Of a stretch of DNA of 64,000 nucleotides, positions 9,076-17,109 are shown one piece after another. Numbering within the stretch: the first letter of the stretch is position 1; each line of letters opens with the position of its first letter. Location of the stretch: assembly GCF_006517275.1 (NCBI RefSeq), contig NZ_CP041191.1, forward strand, positions 1,979,001-2,043,000, in the 5' to 3' direction. The stretch comes from Labrenzia sp. PHM005 (lineage in GTDB: Bacteria > Pseudomonadota > Alphaproteobacteria > Rhizobiales > Stappiaceae). Position numbers and translations under genes: made by a program. The notes beneath the pieces were generated by a model that searched no databases, was not told the DNA's origin, and was given only the letters and a program-made list of their open reading frames with translations.

Positions 9076-9844
9076 AGCCGTTCTTGAAGACAACACCGCC
9101 ATGTCCTTGACCGACTATTTGGCCAAAGGCGGCAAGCTCTCCTCTCCGAACAATGTTCCGCCGCGCTACCGAGGCGAACTCCTGCGATTGATGTCGTCCT
9201 TTGTTGACAGTGAGCTGGCCGGGTCTGCCGGATTTGCCGATGCAATCAATTGGGCGCCTGGTTTGAAGGAACGCATTGCGGCGAGCCGGATCACTTTGGA
9301 AAAGGTCGATCACGCCGAACAGGTGCTCGATCTGATGACCGACTTTGGTACCGACAAGGCGCTTTACAACAAGGCGCACAGCTGGTCCGCCCGTCAATCC
9401 AGGGATGCCCATGTTGATCCGAAACGTCAGGGCGGAGACATGCGCTTGTCGGTGTTTCATTACCCAATGCAAGGCTGGGCCGATGCGGTTGTCATGAACT
9501 TCCTGATGGGCCTGGCGACAGTGCATCAGCTCAAGGAACTCAGCCAAACCTCTTATCAGCCGCTTGGAGAAGTGTTCCGCAAAATCCTACCGCGCGAACA
9601 GCGCCATATGGAGCTTGGCTTGGAGGGGCTGCAGGCTCTGGCTGGCAACGAAACAGACCGTGCAGAGGCTTTAGCATCCGTCGGATATTGGATGCCGCGG
9701 GTTGCGGAAACTTTCGGCCCAGCACAATCGGGGCGGTTTGACCGGCTCAAGGAAATGGGCCTGCGCCAAACTGACAATGAAACCTTGCGGGCCGCATGGA
9801 AAGCAGACGTAGACGCGCGGCTTGCCGAGCTGAAGCTCATATAA
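9065..9844 (+). CDS. Extra PaaA/PaaC-family ferritin-like protein in the paa operon
   Basis: A 259-residue protein that looks like a distant PaaA/PaaC-family paralogue (PF05138-like). E50 in VDSELAGSAG parallels the first PaaA ligand, and E178-x2-H181 in REQRHMELG parallels the second E-x2-H motif. The first E-x2-H motif is replaced by VDHAEQV (D82...E85), so diiron binding is uncertain. Other typical segments are FHYPMQGWADAVVMNFLMG and SYQPLGEVFRKILPREQRH. It overlaps paaE by 11 bp and precedes paaZ by 22 bp, so it is expressed with the epoxidase. It is not one of the standard paaABCDE genes; an accessory subunit, a chaperone or a second oxygenase are possible. Confidence 0.7.
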   Translation: MTNEAVLEDNTAMSLTDYLAKGGKLSSPNNVPPRYRGELLRLMSSFVDSELAGSAGFADAINWAPGLKERIAASRITLEKVDHAEQVLDLMTDFGTDKALYNKAHSWSARQSRDAHVDPKRQGGDMRLSVFHYPMQGWADAVVMNFLMGLATVHQLKELSQTSYQPLGEVFRKILPREQRHMELGLEGLQALAGNETDRAEALASVGYWMPRVAETFGPAQSGRFDRLKEMGLRQTDNETLRAAWKADVDARLAELKLI

Positions 9845-9866
9845 AAAGATAAAAGGAACATCCAGA

Positions 9867-11927
9867 ATGGCCATGGGGACGACGGCGCGCCGTTTGGAAA
9901 GTTATGTTGAGGGCGCTTGGCGCCGGGGGGATGGTGAAGGCCAACCTGTCTTGAATGCCGCCACGGGCGGCATTCATGCTTTGATCGGGACTGCGGGGCT
10001 AGATTTCAAAGCAGCGCTTCAGTGGGGGCGGGCCAAAGGCGGTCCTGCTTTGCGGGCCATGACCATCCACGAGCGGGCTTTGATGTTGAAAGCCGTTGGC
10101 CTGAAGCTTATGGAGCTGAAAGAAGAGTTTTATCTGGAGAACTTTGCGACCGGCGCGACCCGGCGAGATGGCTGGATCGATATTGAAGGTGGTATCGGCA
10201 CCATGCTGACCTTCGCTTCAAAAGCGCGCCGGGAATTGCCGAACACCAAGGTTCTGACTGAAGGGCCGGTGGAGGTTCTGGCGCGCGACGGATCGTTTGT
10301 CGCCCAGCATATCTTGAGCCCATTTATCGGTGTTGCTGTTCACATCAACGCCTACAATTTCCCCGTCTGGGGCATGCTGGAAAAGATCGCGCCGTCGCTG
10401 ATCGCCGGAATGCCTTGTATCGTCAAGCCGGCGTCTCAGACCGCTTATCTGACAGAGCTGGTGGTTCGTCGGATTCTAGAAACAGGCCTCTTGCCCGACG
10501 GCGCGCTGCAGATCGTGACGGGGTCTGCGGGAGATCTGCTGGATCACGTCGACGAGCAGGACGTCGTGACATTTACCGGCTCTGCATCCACCGGCCAGAA
10601 ACTGAAATCCAGCCCATCTGTTCTGAAACACTCCGTCCGCTTTACCATGGAAGCCGACAGTTTGAACGCGTCTATTCTGGGTGCTGATGCTGGCCTGGGA
10701 ACAGACGAATTTGATTTGTTTGTTCGCGAAGTTACCAATGAGATGACCGTCAAGGCGGGGCAGAAATGTACCGCAATCCGCCGAATCATTGTGCCCAAGG
10801 CGCATGAACAGGCCGTTGTCGAAGCCGTCTCAGCCCGCCTATCGAAAACCAAAATCGGATTGCCGGACGATGAAGCGGTGCGAATGGGCGCAATCGTCTC
10901 CTTGAAGGACCGCGAAGGCGTCAAGGCCAAGGTGGCCGAGCTTTCCAAAGAAGCCGAGATCGTTGCCGGATCCATGGACAGTGTTGACTTGGTGTCTGGT
11001 GACGCAGAGCACGGTGCCTTTATGGCGCCAGTGTTAATGCGCTGTGCTAGGCCGCTCGATGCTGAGATTGTGCATTCCGTAGAAGCCTTTGGCCCGGTCG
11101 CCACGGTCATGGCTTATGAAGATAATCAGGAAGCCGTTGAACTGGCTCGGAAAGGCAGGGGGTCTCTGGCGTCTTCGCTTTTCACCAATGATGGTGCGCT
11201 TGCGCATGAAGTCGTCACAGGCTTGGCCCCATTCCATGGCCGCGTGCTGATGGGCAACCGCGGATCAGCCAAATCGTCGACTGGCCACGGTTCGCCCCTC
11301 GCACCACTGGTGCACGGCGGTCCAGGGCGTGCTGGCGGCGGCGAAGAAATGGGCGGCATGCGCGGCGTCAAACACTTCATGCAGCGCTCTGCGATACAAG
11401 GCACGCCGGAAATGCTGTCAGCTGTGACCGGTCAGTGGATTGAAGGCGCACCGGTGTGGGCGGACGTTCACCCGTTCCGTAAGTCTTTGGCCGAACTGAA
11501 GATCGGCGATCAGATCGTCACCAAGGCACGCGAAGTTACCCTGGAAGACGTGGAGCATTTCGCTGAATTTACCGGTGACACGTTCTACGCCCATATGGAT
11601 AGTGATGCCGCCAAGGCGAACCCGTTCTTCGATGACCGGGTGGCACATGGCTACCTGATCGCGTCATTTGCGGCGGGGCTTTTCGTAGACCCGGAGCCGG
11701 GCCCGGTGCTCGCCAACTACGGTGTCGACAACTTGCGCTTCCTGACACCCGTCTATTTTGGTGACAGCCTGAAAGTTCGGCTCACCTGCAAGGAAATCAA
11801 TCCACGTGAAAACGCCGGGCATGGCGAAGTTCGCTGGGATTGTCAGGTCACGAACCAGAAGGATGAAGTGGTTGCGCAATATGATGTTCTGACCATGGTT
11901 GCCAAGACCTGGCCGGAGGCGTCATAG
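9867..11927 (+). CDS. paaZ: Oxepin-CoA hydrolase / 3-oxo-5,6-dehydrosuberyl-CoA semialdehyde dehydrogenase (fusion)
   Basis: A 686-residue bifunctional enzyme that opens the oxepin-CoA ring and oxidises the resulting aldehyde. The N-terminal aldehyde dehydrogenase has the general-base Glu in FTMEADSLN and the catalytic Cys in KAGQKCTAIRR. The C-terminal R-hydratase (MaoC-like) domain from about residue 535 keeps the D-x4-H pair in FFDDRVAHGYL. Length is close to E. coli PaaZ. It is the last forward paa gene before convergent paaR. A separate PaaN-type aldehyde dehydrogenase is also present at 15.4 kb. Confidence 0.95.
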   Translation: MAMGTTARRLESYVEGAWRRGDGEGQPVLNAATGGIHALIGTAGLDFKAALQWGRAKGGPALRAMTIHERALMLKAVGLKLMELKEEFYLENFATGATRRDGWIDIEGGIGTMLTFASKARRELPNTKVLTEGPVEVLARDGSFVAQHILSPFIGVAVHINAYNFPVWGMLEKIAPSLIAGMPCIVKPASQTAYLTELVVRRILETGLLPDGALQIVTGSAGDLLDHVDEQDVVTFTGSASTGQKLKSSPSVLKHSVRFTMEADSLNASILGADAGLGTDEFDLFVREVTNEMTVKAGQKCTAIRRIIVPKAHEQAVVEAVSARLSKTKIGLPDDEAVRMGAIVSLKDREGVKAKVAELSKEAEIVAGSMDSVDLVSGDAEHGAFMAPVLMRCARPLDAEIVHSVEAFGPVATVMAYEDNQEAVELARKGRGSLASSLFTNDGALAHEVVTGLAPFHGRVLMGNRGSAKSSTGHGSPLAPLVHGGPGRAGGGEEMGGMRGVKHFMQRSAIQGTPEMLSAVTGQWIEGAPVWADVHPFRKSLAELKIGDQIVTKAREVTLEDVEHFAEFTGDTFYAHMDSDAAKANPFFDDRVAHGYLIASFAAGLFVDPEPGPVLANYGVDNLRFLTPVYFGDSLKVRLTCKEINPRENAGHGEVRWDCQVTNQKDEVVAQYDVLTMVAKTWPEAS

Positions 11928-11941
11928 GGCCAGGGACGACT

Positions 11942-11970
11942 TGCCGGTCAACAATGGAGCTTGACCGGCA
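11942..11970. terminator. Inverted repeat between convergent paaZ and paaR
   Basis: TGCCGGTCAA and TTGACCGGCA form a perfect 10-bp stem with a 9-nt loop. Its position between two convergent stops suggests a bidirectional terminator, but no U tract follows on either strand. Confidence 0.5.
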
Positions 11971-11976
11971 GACTGA

Positions 11977-12576
11977 TTAGCGGACGGCCTTGACGCCTTC
12001 CAGGATCAAGGTAGTGGCGACCTTGGCGTAGTCTTCGCGGGAGATCGGACCGCCCTCCTTGAACCACATATAGACCCAGTTCATCATGCCGAAGAGCGAC
12101 ATGGTCACCGGCATCAAAAGCGGCCGCTCAGGGGTTTCCAGATGCGGATGGATGTCCTTCAAAGCATTTGAAAAATGCCGGACGATCCGCCGTTCGATGG
12201 CAACAATCTCGCTCTTCTGCTCATCGGATAGAGCCGGGCCCGCATTCAGCTGAACCTTGTGTTGGTCATCTGCACCACGATAGGAATCAAGCACAGTCAT
12301 GACCAAGGTCTGCAGCCGCTCTTCTGGGGGCAACGTCGGATCATCGGCTTCTTCCAGCGCCTTGTCGAGGATGGCCAGGTGGGATTGTATGATCTCGAAA
12401 ATGAGGGCGTCTTTCGACGGGTAGTAGTGATAAAGCAGGGATTTTGAAACGCCGGCTTCCTGAGCAATTTGTGCCATAGAAGCTTTTTCCATGCCCTGCG
12501 TTGCAAAGACATTTGCTGCGGTGAGCAGAAGGACGTGCTGTTTTTCCGCAAAATCACTGGCGCGGGTTCTCGCCAT
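11977..12576 (-). CDS. paaR: TetR-family regulator of phenylacetate catabolism
   Basis: A 199-residue TetR regulator. The N-terminal HTH is clear: FATQGMEKASMAQIAQEAG then VSKSLLYHYYPSKDALIFE. The C-terminal half is a ligand domain. The start at 12576 (ARTRASDF...) is chosen because the upstream extension is not family-like. It sits between paaZ and paaK, and similar ACCGNCCGGTCGG boxes occur upstream of paaJ, of the paaG/paaN divergent promoter and of its own gene. By analogy with TetR-type PaaR proteins it should be a repressor released by phenylacetyl-CoA. That ligand is inference. Confidence 0.82.
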   Translation of the reverse strand: MARTRASDFAEKQHVLLLTAANVFATQGMEKASMAQIAQEAGVSKSLLYHYYPSKDALIFEIIQSHLAILDKALEEADDPTLPPEERLQTLVMTVLDSYRGADDQHKVQLNAGPALSDEQKSEIVAIERRIVRHFSNALKDIHPHLETPERPLLMPVTMSLFGMMNWVYMWFKEGGPISREDYAKVATTLILEGVKAVR

Positions 12577-12643
12577 GTGTTCGGAACTCCATAGTTTGAC
12601 AAGTTGCTGCCATAGCAACCCAATGCCATTTCCAAGTCAATCG

Positions 12644-12657
12644 ACTTACCGGTCGGC
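12644..12657. promoter_or_regulatory. TetR-type box upstream of paaR
   Basis: ACTTACCGGTCGGC matches the paaJ box at 11 of 14 positions. It lies just upstream of a reverse-strand TTGACT (-35, 12640-12635), with TGCTAT 17 bp further on, which suggests autoregulation. Confidence 0.5.
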
Positions 12658-12708
12658 CAATGAATGGCCAACCGGAAATTTCACAGATTTTTATATGAGC
12701 CTGTTTCG

Positions 12709-14019
12709 TTAGCCCTTCGGGCGATTGTCTAGGACCCGCTTGGCTTTACCTTCCGAGCGCTGAAGTTTTTCTGGGTCATGGATTTCGATTTTTGTTGAGA
12801 TGCCGATCGTCGACTTTATGTGGTGTGCCAATTCCTTTGCGGAAGCCTCGCGCGCTTCGCTGCTGGAGGCATTTGGCATGGCTTCGCCGTGAACGATCAT
12901 CGCGTCCATACGTCCTGCCCGGATGAGTTCGATCTGGAAATGAGCGGCAAGACCTTCACATTTGAGGATCTGCTCTTCGATCTGTGTCGGGAAAACGTTG
13001 ACGCCCCGGAGAATGATCATGTCATCGCTTCGGCCGGTGATTTTCTCGATCCGGCGCATGGAGCGGGCGGTTCCCGGCAGGATCCGTGTCAGGTCACGGG
13101 TCCGGTAGCGGACCATCGGCAGGCCTTCTTTGGTGAGTGTGGTGAAGACCAATTCGCCCATCTCGCCGTCGGGCAGGACTTCTTCCGTCACCGGATCGAT
13201 GATTTCCGGATAGAAATGATCTTCCCAGATGTGCAGGCCGTCTTTGGTTTCAACGCACTCTTGTGCAACACCGGGGCCCATGATTTCCGAAAGTCCATAG
13301 ATGTCGACCGCATGCATATCGAAAGCCTGTTCGATTTCGAGCCGCATCGCATTGGTCCAGGGTTCGGCGCCGAAAATGCCGACTTTCAAGGAGCTTTGGC
13401 GGGCGTCGAGACCACGGCGCCGGTATTCGTCGAGAATGGACAGCATATAGGACGGCGTCACCATGATGACGTCCGGCTTGAAGTCTTCAATCAGTGTCAC
13501 TTGGCGTTCAGTCATGCCGCCGGAGATCGGCACCACGGTGCAGCCAAGGCGTTCTGCGCCATAGTGTGCGCCGAGGCCGCCGGTGAAGAGGCCGTATCCA
13601 TAGGCATTGTGTAGAATGTTGCCCTTGCGCCCGCCGGCCGCCCGGATGGAGCGGGCAATCAAGTCTGACCAATGGGAAATATCATTGGCGGTATAACCCA
13701 CAACAGTTGGCTTGCCTGTCGTGCCGGATGAGCCATGGATGCGAACCAGGTTTTCCCGTTCTGTTGCAAACATGCCGAACGGATAGCAGTCGCGCAGGTC
13801 CTGCTTAATGGTGAACGGGAATTTTGCGATATCTGCCAGAGACTTGAAGTCGCCTGGGTGCGCACCGTGTTCATCAAACCGTTTTTTGAAAAACGGAGAA
13901 TTTTCATAGGCGTGGGTGAGTGACCAAGTCAGGCGCTCTTGCTGTAGCGCGGAGATTTCATCGCGGCTGGCGATTTCGATGGGATCCAGAGTGGCGCGAT
14001 CAGGAGTGAGATCGATCAT
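12709..14019 (-). CDS. paaK: Phenylacetate-CoA ligase
   Basis: A 436-residue adenylate-forming enzyme that activates phenylacetate to phenylacetyl-CoA, the entry step of the pathway. The P-loop is HGSSGTTGKPTVVGYT, and the later motifs YGLSEIMGPG and YRTRDLTRILPG are typical of PaaK. Length is normal. It is the last gene of the reverse operon paaG-paaI-paaK, 25 bp after paaI. Confidence 0.95.
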   Translation of the reverse strand: MIDLTPDRATLDPIEIASRDEISALQQERLTWSLTHAYENSPFFKKRFDEHGAHPGDFKSLADIAKFPFTIKQDLRDCYPFGMFATERENLVRIHGSSGTTGKPTVVGYTANDISHWSDLIARSIRAAGGRKGNILHNAYGYGLFTGGLGAHYGAERLGCTVVPISGGMTERQVTLIEDFKPDVIMVTPSYMLSILDEYRRRGLDARQSSLKVGIFGAEPWTNAMRLEIEQAFDMHAVDIYGLSEIMGPGVAQECVETKDGLHIWEDHFYPEIIDPVTEEVLPDGEMGELVFTTLTKEGLPMVRYRTRDLTRILPGTARSMRRIEKITGRSDDMIILRGVNVFPTQIEEQILKCEGLAAHFQIELIRAGRMDAMIVHGEAMPNASSSEAREASAKELAHHIKSTIGISTKIEIHDPEKLQRSEGKAKRVLDNRPKG

Positions 14020-14044
14020 GGTGTTTCCTCATAAAAGGCGCGGT

Positions 14045-14512
14045 TCAGGCCGGTTGTTCTTCTGTTGGCAGAAAAGTGCGATTGATGGTGCGGGAGTGGC
14101 CGCGGAACTCTGCGATAACTTTGCCGTCTTCGCGGATCACTCGAATGTCGTAAATGCCGGATCGTCCGGTCCGGGAAATCTCACGTGCAGAGGCCGTCAG
14201 AAAATCGCCCAAGGTTCCCGGGGCGATGTAGGTGACCGAGCAATGCTGGGCGACGGTCATCTGGTTGTAGGTATTGCAAGCAAAGGCAAACGCACTGTCT
14301 GCCAGAGAGAAGATGTAGCCGCCATGACAGTTGCCGTGGCCGTTGGTCATATCTTCAGTGATGGTCATGGAGATATCGGCTTCGCCAGGTGCGATATGCA
14401 GGATTTTCATGCCCAGTTTTTGCGATGCGTTGTCGCCGTCCCACATGAGCTTGGCGCAGGCTTCGGCCAGTTCCTGTGGTGTCATGTCTTTGGTATTTTG
14501 CATGTCATTCAC
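14045..14512 (-). CDS. paaI: Phenylacetate-pathway hotdog thioesterase PaaI
   Basis: A 155-residue hotdog-fold acyl-CoA thioesterase. GHGNCHGGYIFSLADSAFAFA is the PaaI signature, with catalytic Asp in LADSAFA, followed by HCSVTYIAPG. PaaI hydrolyses dead-end CoA esters and so recovers CoA when the pathway stalls. It overlaps the 3' end of paaG by 8 bp, indicating coupling. A second in-frame ATG three codons later is possible. Confidence 0.92.
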   Translation of the reverse strand: MNDMQNTKDMTPQELAEACAKLMWDGDNASQKLGMKILHIAPGEADISMTITEDMTNGHGNCHGGYIFSLADSAFAFACNTYNQMTVAQHCSVTYIAPGTLGDFLTASAREISRTGRSGIYDIRVIREDGKVIAEFRGHSRTINRTFLPTEEQPA

Positions 14513-15296
14513 CGCGGAAATTGGCTGGACGCTTTTCTAAGAACGAAGTAACGCCTTCTGCGTAATCGTCGGTGAAGCCGGCAGTGCGCTGGCAATCCCG
14601 TTCCATGTCGAGGTGTGTGTCGAGATCCTGGTTTGCGGCTGCCTGGATGAGGCGTTTGGTCAGTCCCAGGCCGACGGTTGGGCCGGCGGCAAGTTTTTCG
14701 GCAATTGCGGTTGCTTCGCCAATCAGCGCATCGTCGTCGACCGCTTTCCAGATGAGGCCCCAGTCGGCGGCCTGCTGAGCCATCAAGGGTTCAGCCAGCA
14801 GGGCAAGGGCCTTGGCGCGCGGTTCGCCCAAGATGCGGGTAAGGGACCAGCTGCCGCCAGCGTCAGGAATGAGGCCGATCTTGGAAAAGGCCTGGATGAA
14901 TTTTGCCGAGCGGGCAGCCAGAACAATATCGCAGGCAAAGGCGATGTTTGCACCGGCGCCGGCTGCTACGCCATTGACTGCGCAGATGACAGGTTTTTCC
15001 AGGCTTCGGATAAGACGCAGAGTCGGATTGTAGAACGTTTCAATCGTGTGACCGAGATCGGATCTTTCCCCGTTGCGCGGGTCCCGGTCGCCGAGATCCT
15101 GGCCTGCACAAAAGCCCCTTCCGGCGCCTGTCAAGAGAATTGCTCTCACCGTTTTTTCGGAATGTGCGCGCTCAATTTCTGCGCGAAATGCCAAGTGCAT
15201 TTCCTCGTTAAACGAGTTGAGTTTGTCCGGCCGATTGAGCGTAATTTGCAAAACGCCGTTGGTTAGATCCGAAATAACAGTTTGATTTTCTGACAT
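14505..15296 (-). CDS. paaG: 1,2-epoxyphenylacetyl-CoA isomerase
   Basis: A 263-residue crotonase-fold enzyme. Features specific to PaaG are GAGRGFCAGQDLGDRD, VICAVNGVAAGAGANIAFA and AFSKIGLIPDAGGSWSLTR. PaaG isomerises the ring epoxide to oxepin-CoA. The start at 15296 follows GGGAGAGAAAT; a further upstream ATG (15350) would add residues overlapping the operator region. First gene of paaG-paaI-paaK, divergent from paaN. No paaF or paaH was seen in the window, so those steps must be encoded elsewhere. Confidence 0.9.
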   Translation of the reverse strand: MSENQTVISDLTNGVLQITLNRPDKLNSFNEEMHLAFRAEIERAHSEKTVRAILLTGAGRGFCAGQDLGDRDPRNGERSDLGHTIETFYNPTLRLIRSLEKPVICAVNGVAAGAGANIAFACDIVLAARSAKFIQAFSKIGLIPDAGGSWSLTRILGEPRAKALALLAEPLMAQQAADWGLIWKAVDDDALIGEATAIAEKLAAGPTVGLGLTKRLIQAAANQDLDTHLDMERDCQRTAGFTDDYAEGVTSFLEKRPANFRGE

Positions 15297-15352
15297 ATTT
15301 CTCTCCCTGGCACCATTTTCCTCCGGTGTCGATAAAACAAAATGTTGCATAA

Positions 15353-15366
15353 ACCGTCCGGTCGGT
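15353..15366. promoter_or_regulatory. TetR-type box in the paaG/paaN divergent promoter
   Basis: ACCGTCCGGTCGGT matches the paaJ box at 12 of 14 positions and is centred on CCGG. TATAAG (15371-15376) just downstream fits a -10 for paaN, and TTGACC on the reverse strand (15369-15364) fits a -35 for paaG, so one bound repressor could block both directions. Confidence 0.6.
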
Positions 15367-15418
15367 CAATTATAAGGATCAACACGGCTGGTCCGTGATG
15401 CAGTTGGGAGGAGACTAC

Positions 15419-17068
15419 ATGACGCAGCTTTTTGATCGGCACCGCACGTTGCTCGAGCGGGCATTGCACGCGATCAAAACGCGCGAATTCTGGACGCCGT
15501 TCCCGGAAATTCCTTCTGGCAAATCTTATGGCGAAACGGCCCGCGCAGATGGTGAGGCGGGGTTTGCCGATCTGCTCGGCAAGCCCTTTGATCTTCCCGG
15601 TCATCCTGAAGATCGCCGCGCCGGTAAAGAGACGTCTCCCTGGGGTCAAAACCTCGATCTGACGTATCCAACTGCGGATGTGGAAACGCTGGTTGTCGCG
15701 TCCACGAGGGCATCAGAAGCTTGGTCAGAAACATCTGTCGAGAAACGGATTGGTGTGCTGCTTGAGGCGCTGGTGCGCTTGAACAAGATCAGTTTTCTGC
15801 TCGGCCATGCGACCGCTCACACAACAGGACAAGCCTTTGCAATGGCTTTTCAGGCGGGTGGTCCGCATGCCCAGGATCGAGGTCTAGAAGCTGTAGCTGC
15901 CGCATACGCCGAATTGACCGCAACGGCCCAAAGCGCCGTTTGGGAAAAACCACAGGGCAAACGCGCTCCGATCATCATTGAAAAGCGTTGGGAGATTGTG
16001 CCGCGTGGAATAGCCCTGACAATCGGCTGCAACACGTTTCCAACCTGGAACGGATATCCCGGCCTGTTCGCCAGTCTGGCAACCGGCAATACGGTGATCG
16101 TCAAACCGCATCCCAAGGCCATTCTGCCGCTCGCGATTACGGTCAAGTTTTTGCGCGAAATTCTTGCCGAAGAAGGTCTGCCGGCCGATGCAGTTCTCCT
16201 TGCGGCCGATGAACTGGAAACCCCGATCACCAAAGAGCTGGTGCAGCATCCGGACGTTCAATTGATCGATTACACCGGGTCGTCGGAATTCGGTGGCTGG
16301 ATCCGTCAGAACGCTGGCGATGCTTTGGTGTTCACGGAAGAAACCGGTGTGAATTCGGTGGTGATCACCGGTACGGATGAGTTTGACGCCATGTGCGCCA
16401 ATCTGGCGTTTTCGGTGTCGCTTTATTCCGGCCAGATGTGCACCTCACCGCAGAACATCTATGTGCCGAAGGACGGCATTGAGACTGATCAGGGTCACAG
16501 GTCCTTTGATGAGGTCATCGGCGGCATTTCGGCCGCGATCGACAGCTTGCTCGCCGATCCGAAACAGGCCTCCGGTGTTTGTGGAACAATCGTGAATCCA
16601 GCAACACAAGATCGCATTCAGGCTGCCCGCGGCGCAGGACGTGTTCTTCGGGAAAGCGATGAGACGGGTATTGGAACGTCTGCAACGCCATTGATTGTTG
16701 CCGTAGACCCCTCAGACCAGATGCACCAACAGGAGTGCTTTGGGCCGATCGTTTTTGCTGTCGCCAGTGACACCGCTGAGGAGGCCGTGCGTCAGGCGTC
16801 ACGCTTTGCCCGGGAAAAGGGGGCGATCACCGCAGCGCTTTATGCCACGGATCAAGAGCTGATTGGCCAAGCGTCGAAAGCTTTCGCCCGTGCCGGTGTC
16901 AATCTGTCGGTCAACCTGACCGGCAACATCTATGTAAATCAATCGGCGGCGTTCTCCGATTTCCATGTGACCGGTGCAAACCCGGCCGGAAACGCAAGTC
17001 TCACCGATACCGCATTCGTCGCACCGCGCTTCCGGCGCGTGATGATCCGCTGGCCCAAAACCGCCTGA
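15419..17068 (+). CDS. paaN: PaaN-type aldehyde dehydrogenase
   Basis: A 549-residue aldehyde dehydrogenase of the PaaN type, without a hydratase domain. Family segments include IALTIGCNTFPTWNGYPGLF, the glutamate region FTEETGVNSVVI, and the catalytic Cys in LYSGQMCTSPQNIYVP. The start at 15419 follows GGGAGGAGACTAC. PaaN proteins occur with phenylacetate clusters and are presumed to oxidise the ring-opened aldehyde. PaaZ can already do this, so the two may be redundant or PaaN may act on a substituted intermediate. Confidence 0.88.
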   Translation: MTQLFDRHRTLLERALHAIKTREFWTPFPEIPSGKSYGETARADGEAGFADLLGKPFDLPGHPEDRRAGKETSPWGQNLDLTYPTADVETLVVASTRASEAWSETSVEKRIGVLLEALVRLNKISFLLGHATAHTTGQAFAMAFQAGGPHAQDRGLEAVAAAYAELTATAQSAVWEKPQGKRAPIIIEKRWEIVPRGIALTIGCNTFPTWNGYPGLFASLATGNTVIVKPHPKAILPLAITVKFLREILAEEGLPADAVLLAADELETPITKELVQHPDVQLIDYTGSSEFGGWIRQNAGDALVFTEETGVNSVVITGTDEFDAMCANLAFSVSLYSGQMCTSPQNIYVPKDGIETDQGHRSFDEVIGGISAAIDSLLADPKQASGVCGTIVNPATQDRIQAARGAGRVLRESDETGIGTSATPLIVAVDPSDQMHQQECFGPIVFAVASDTAEEAVRQASRFAREKGAITAALYATDQELIGQASKAFARAGVNLSVNLTGNIYVNQSAAFSDFHVTGANPAGNASLTDTAFVAPRFRRVMIRWPKTA

Positions 17069-17109
17069 TCAGGCGGTCGGCCATTCGTCATTAACATTGG
17101 GAGGAAACC

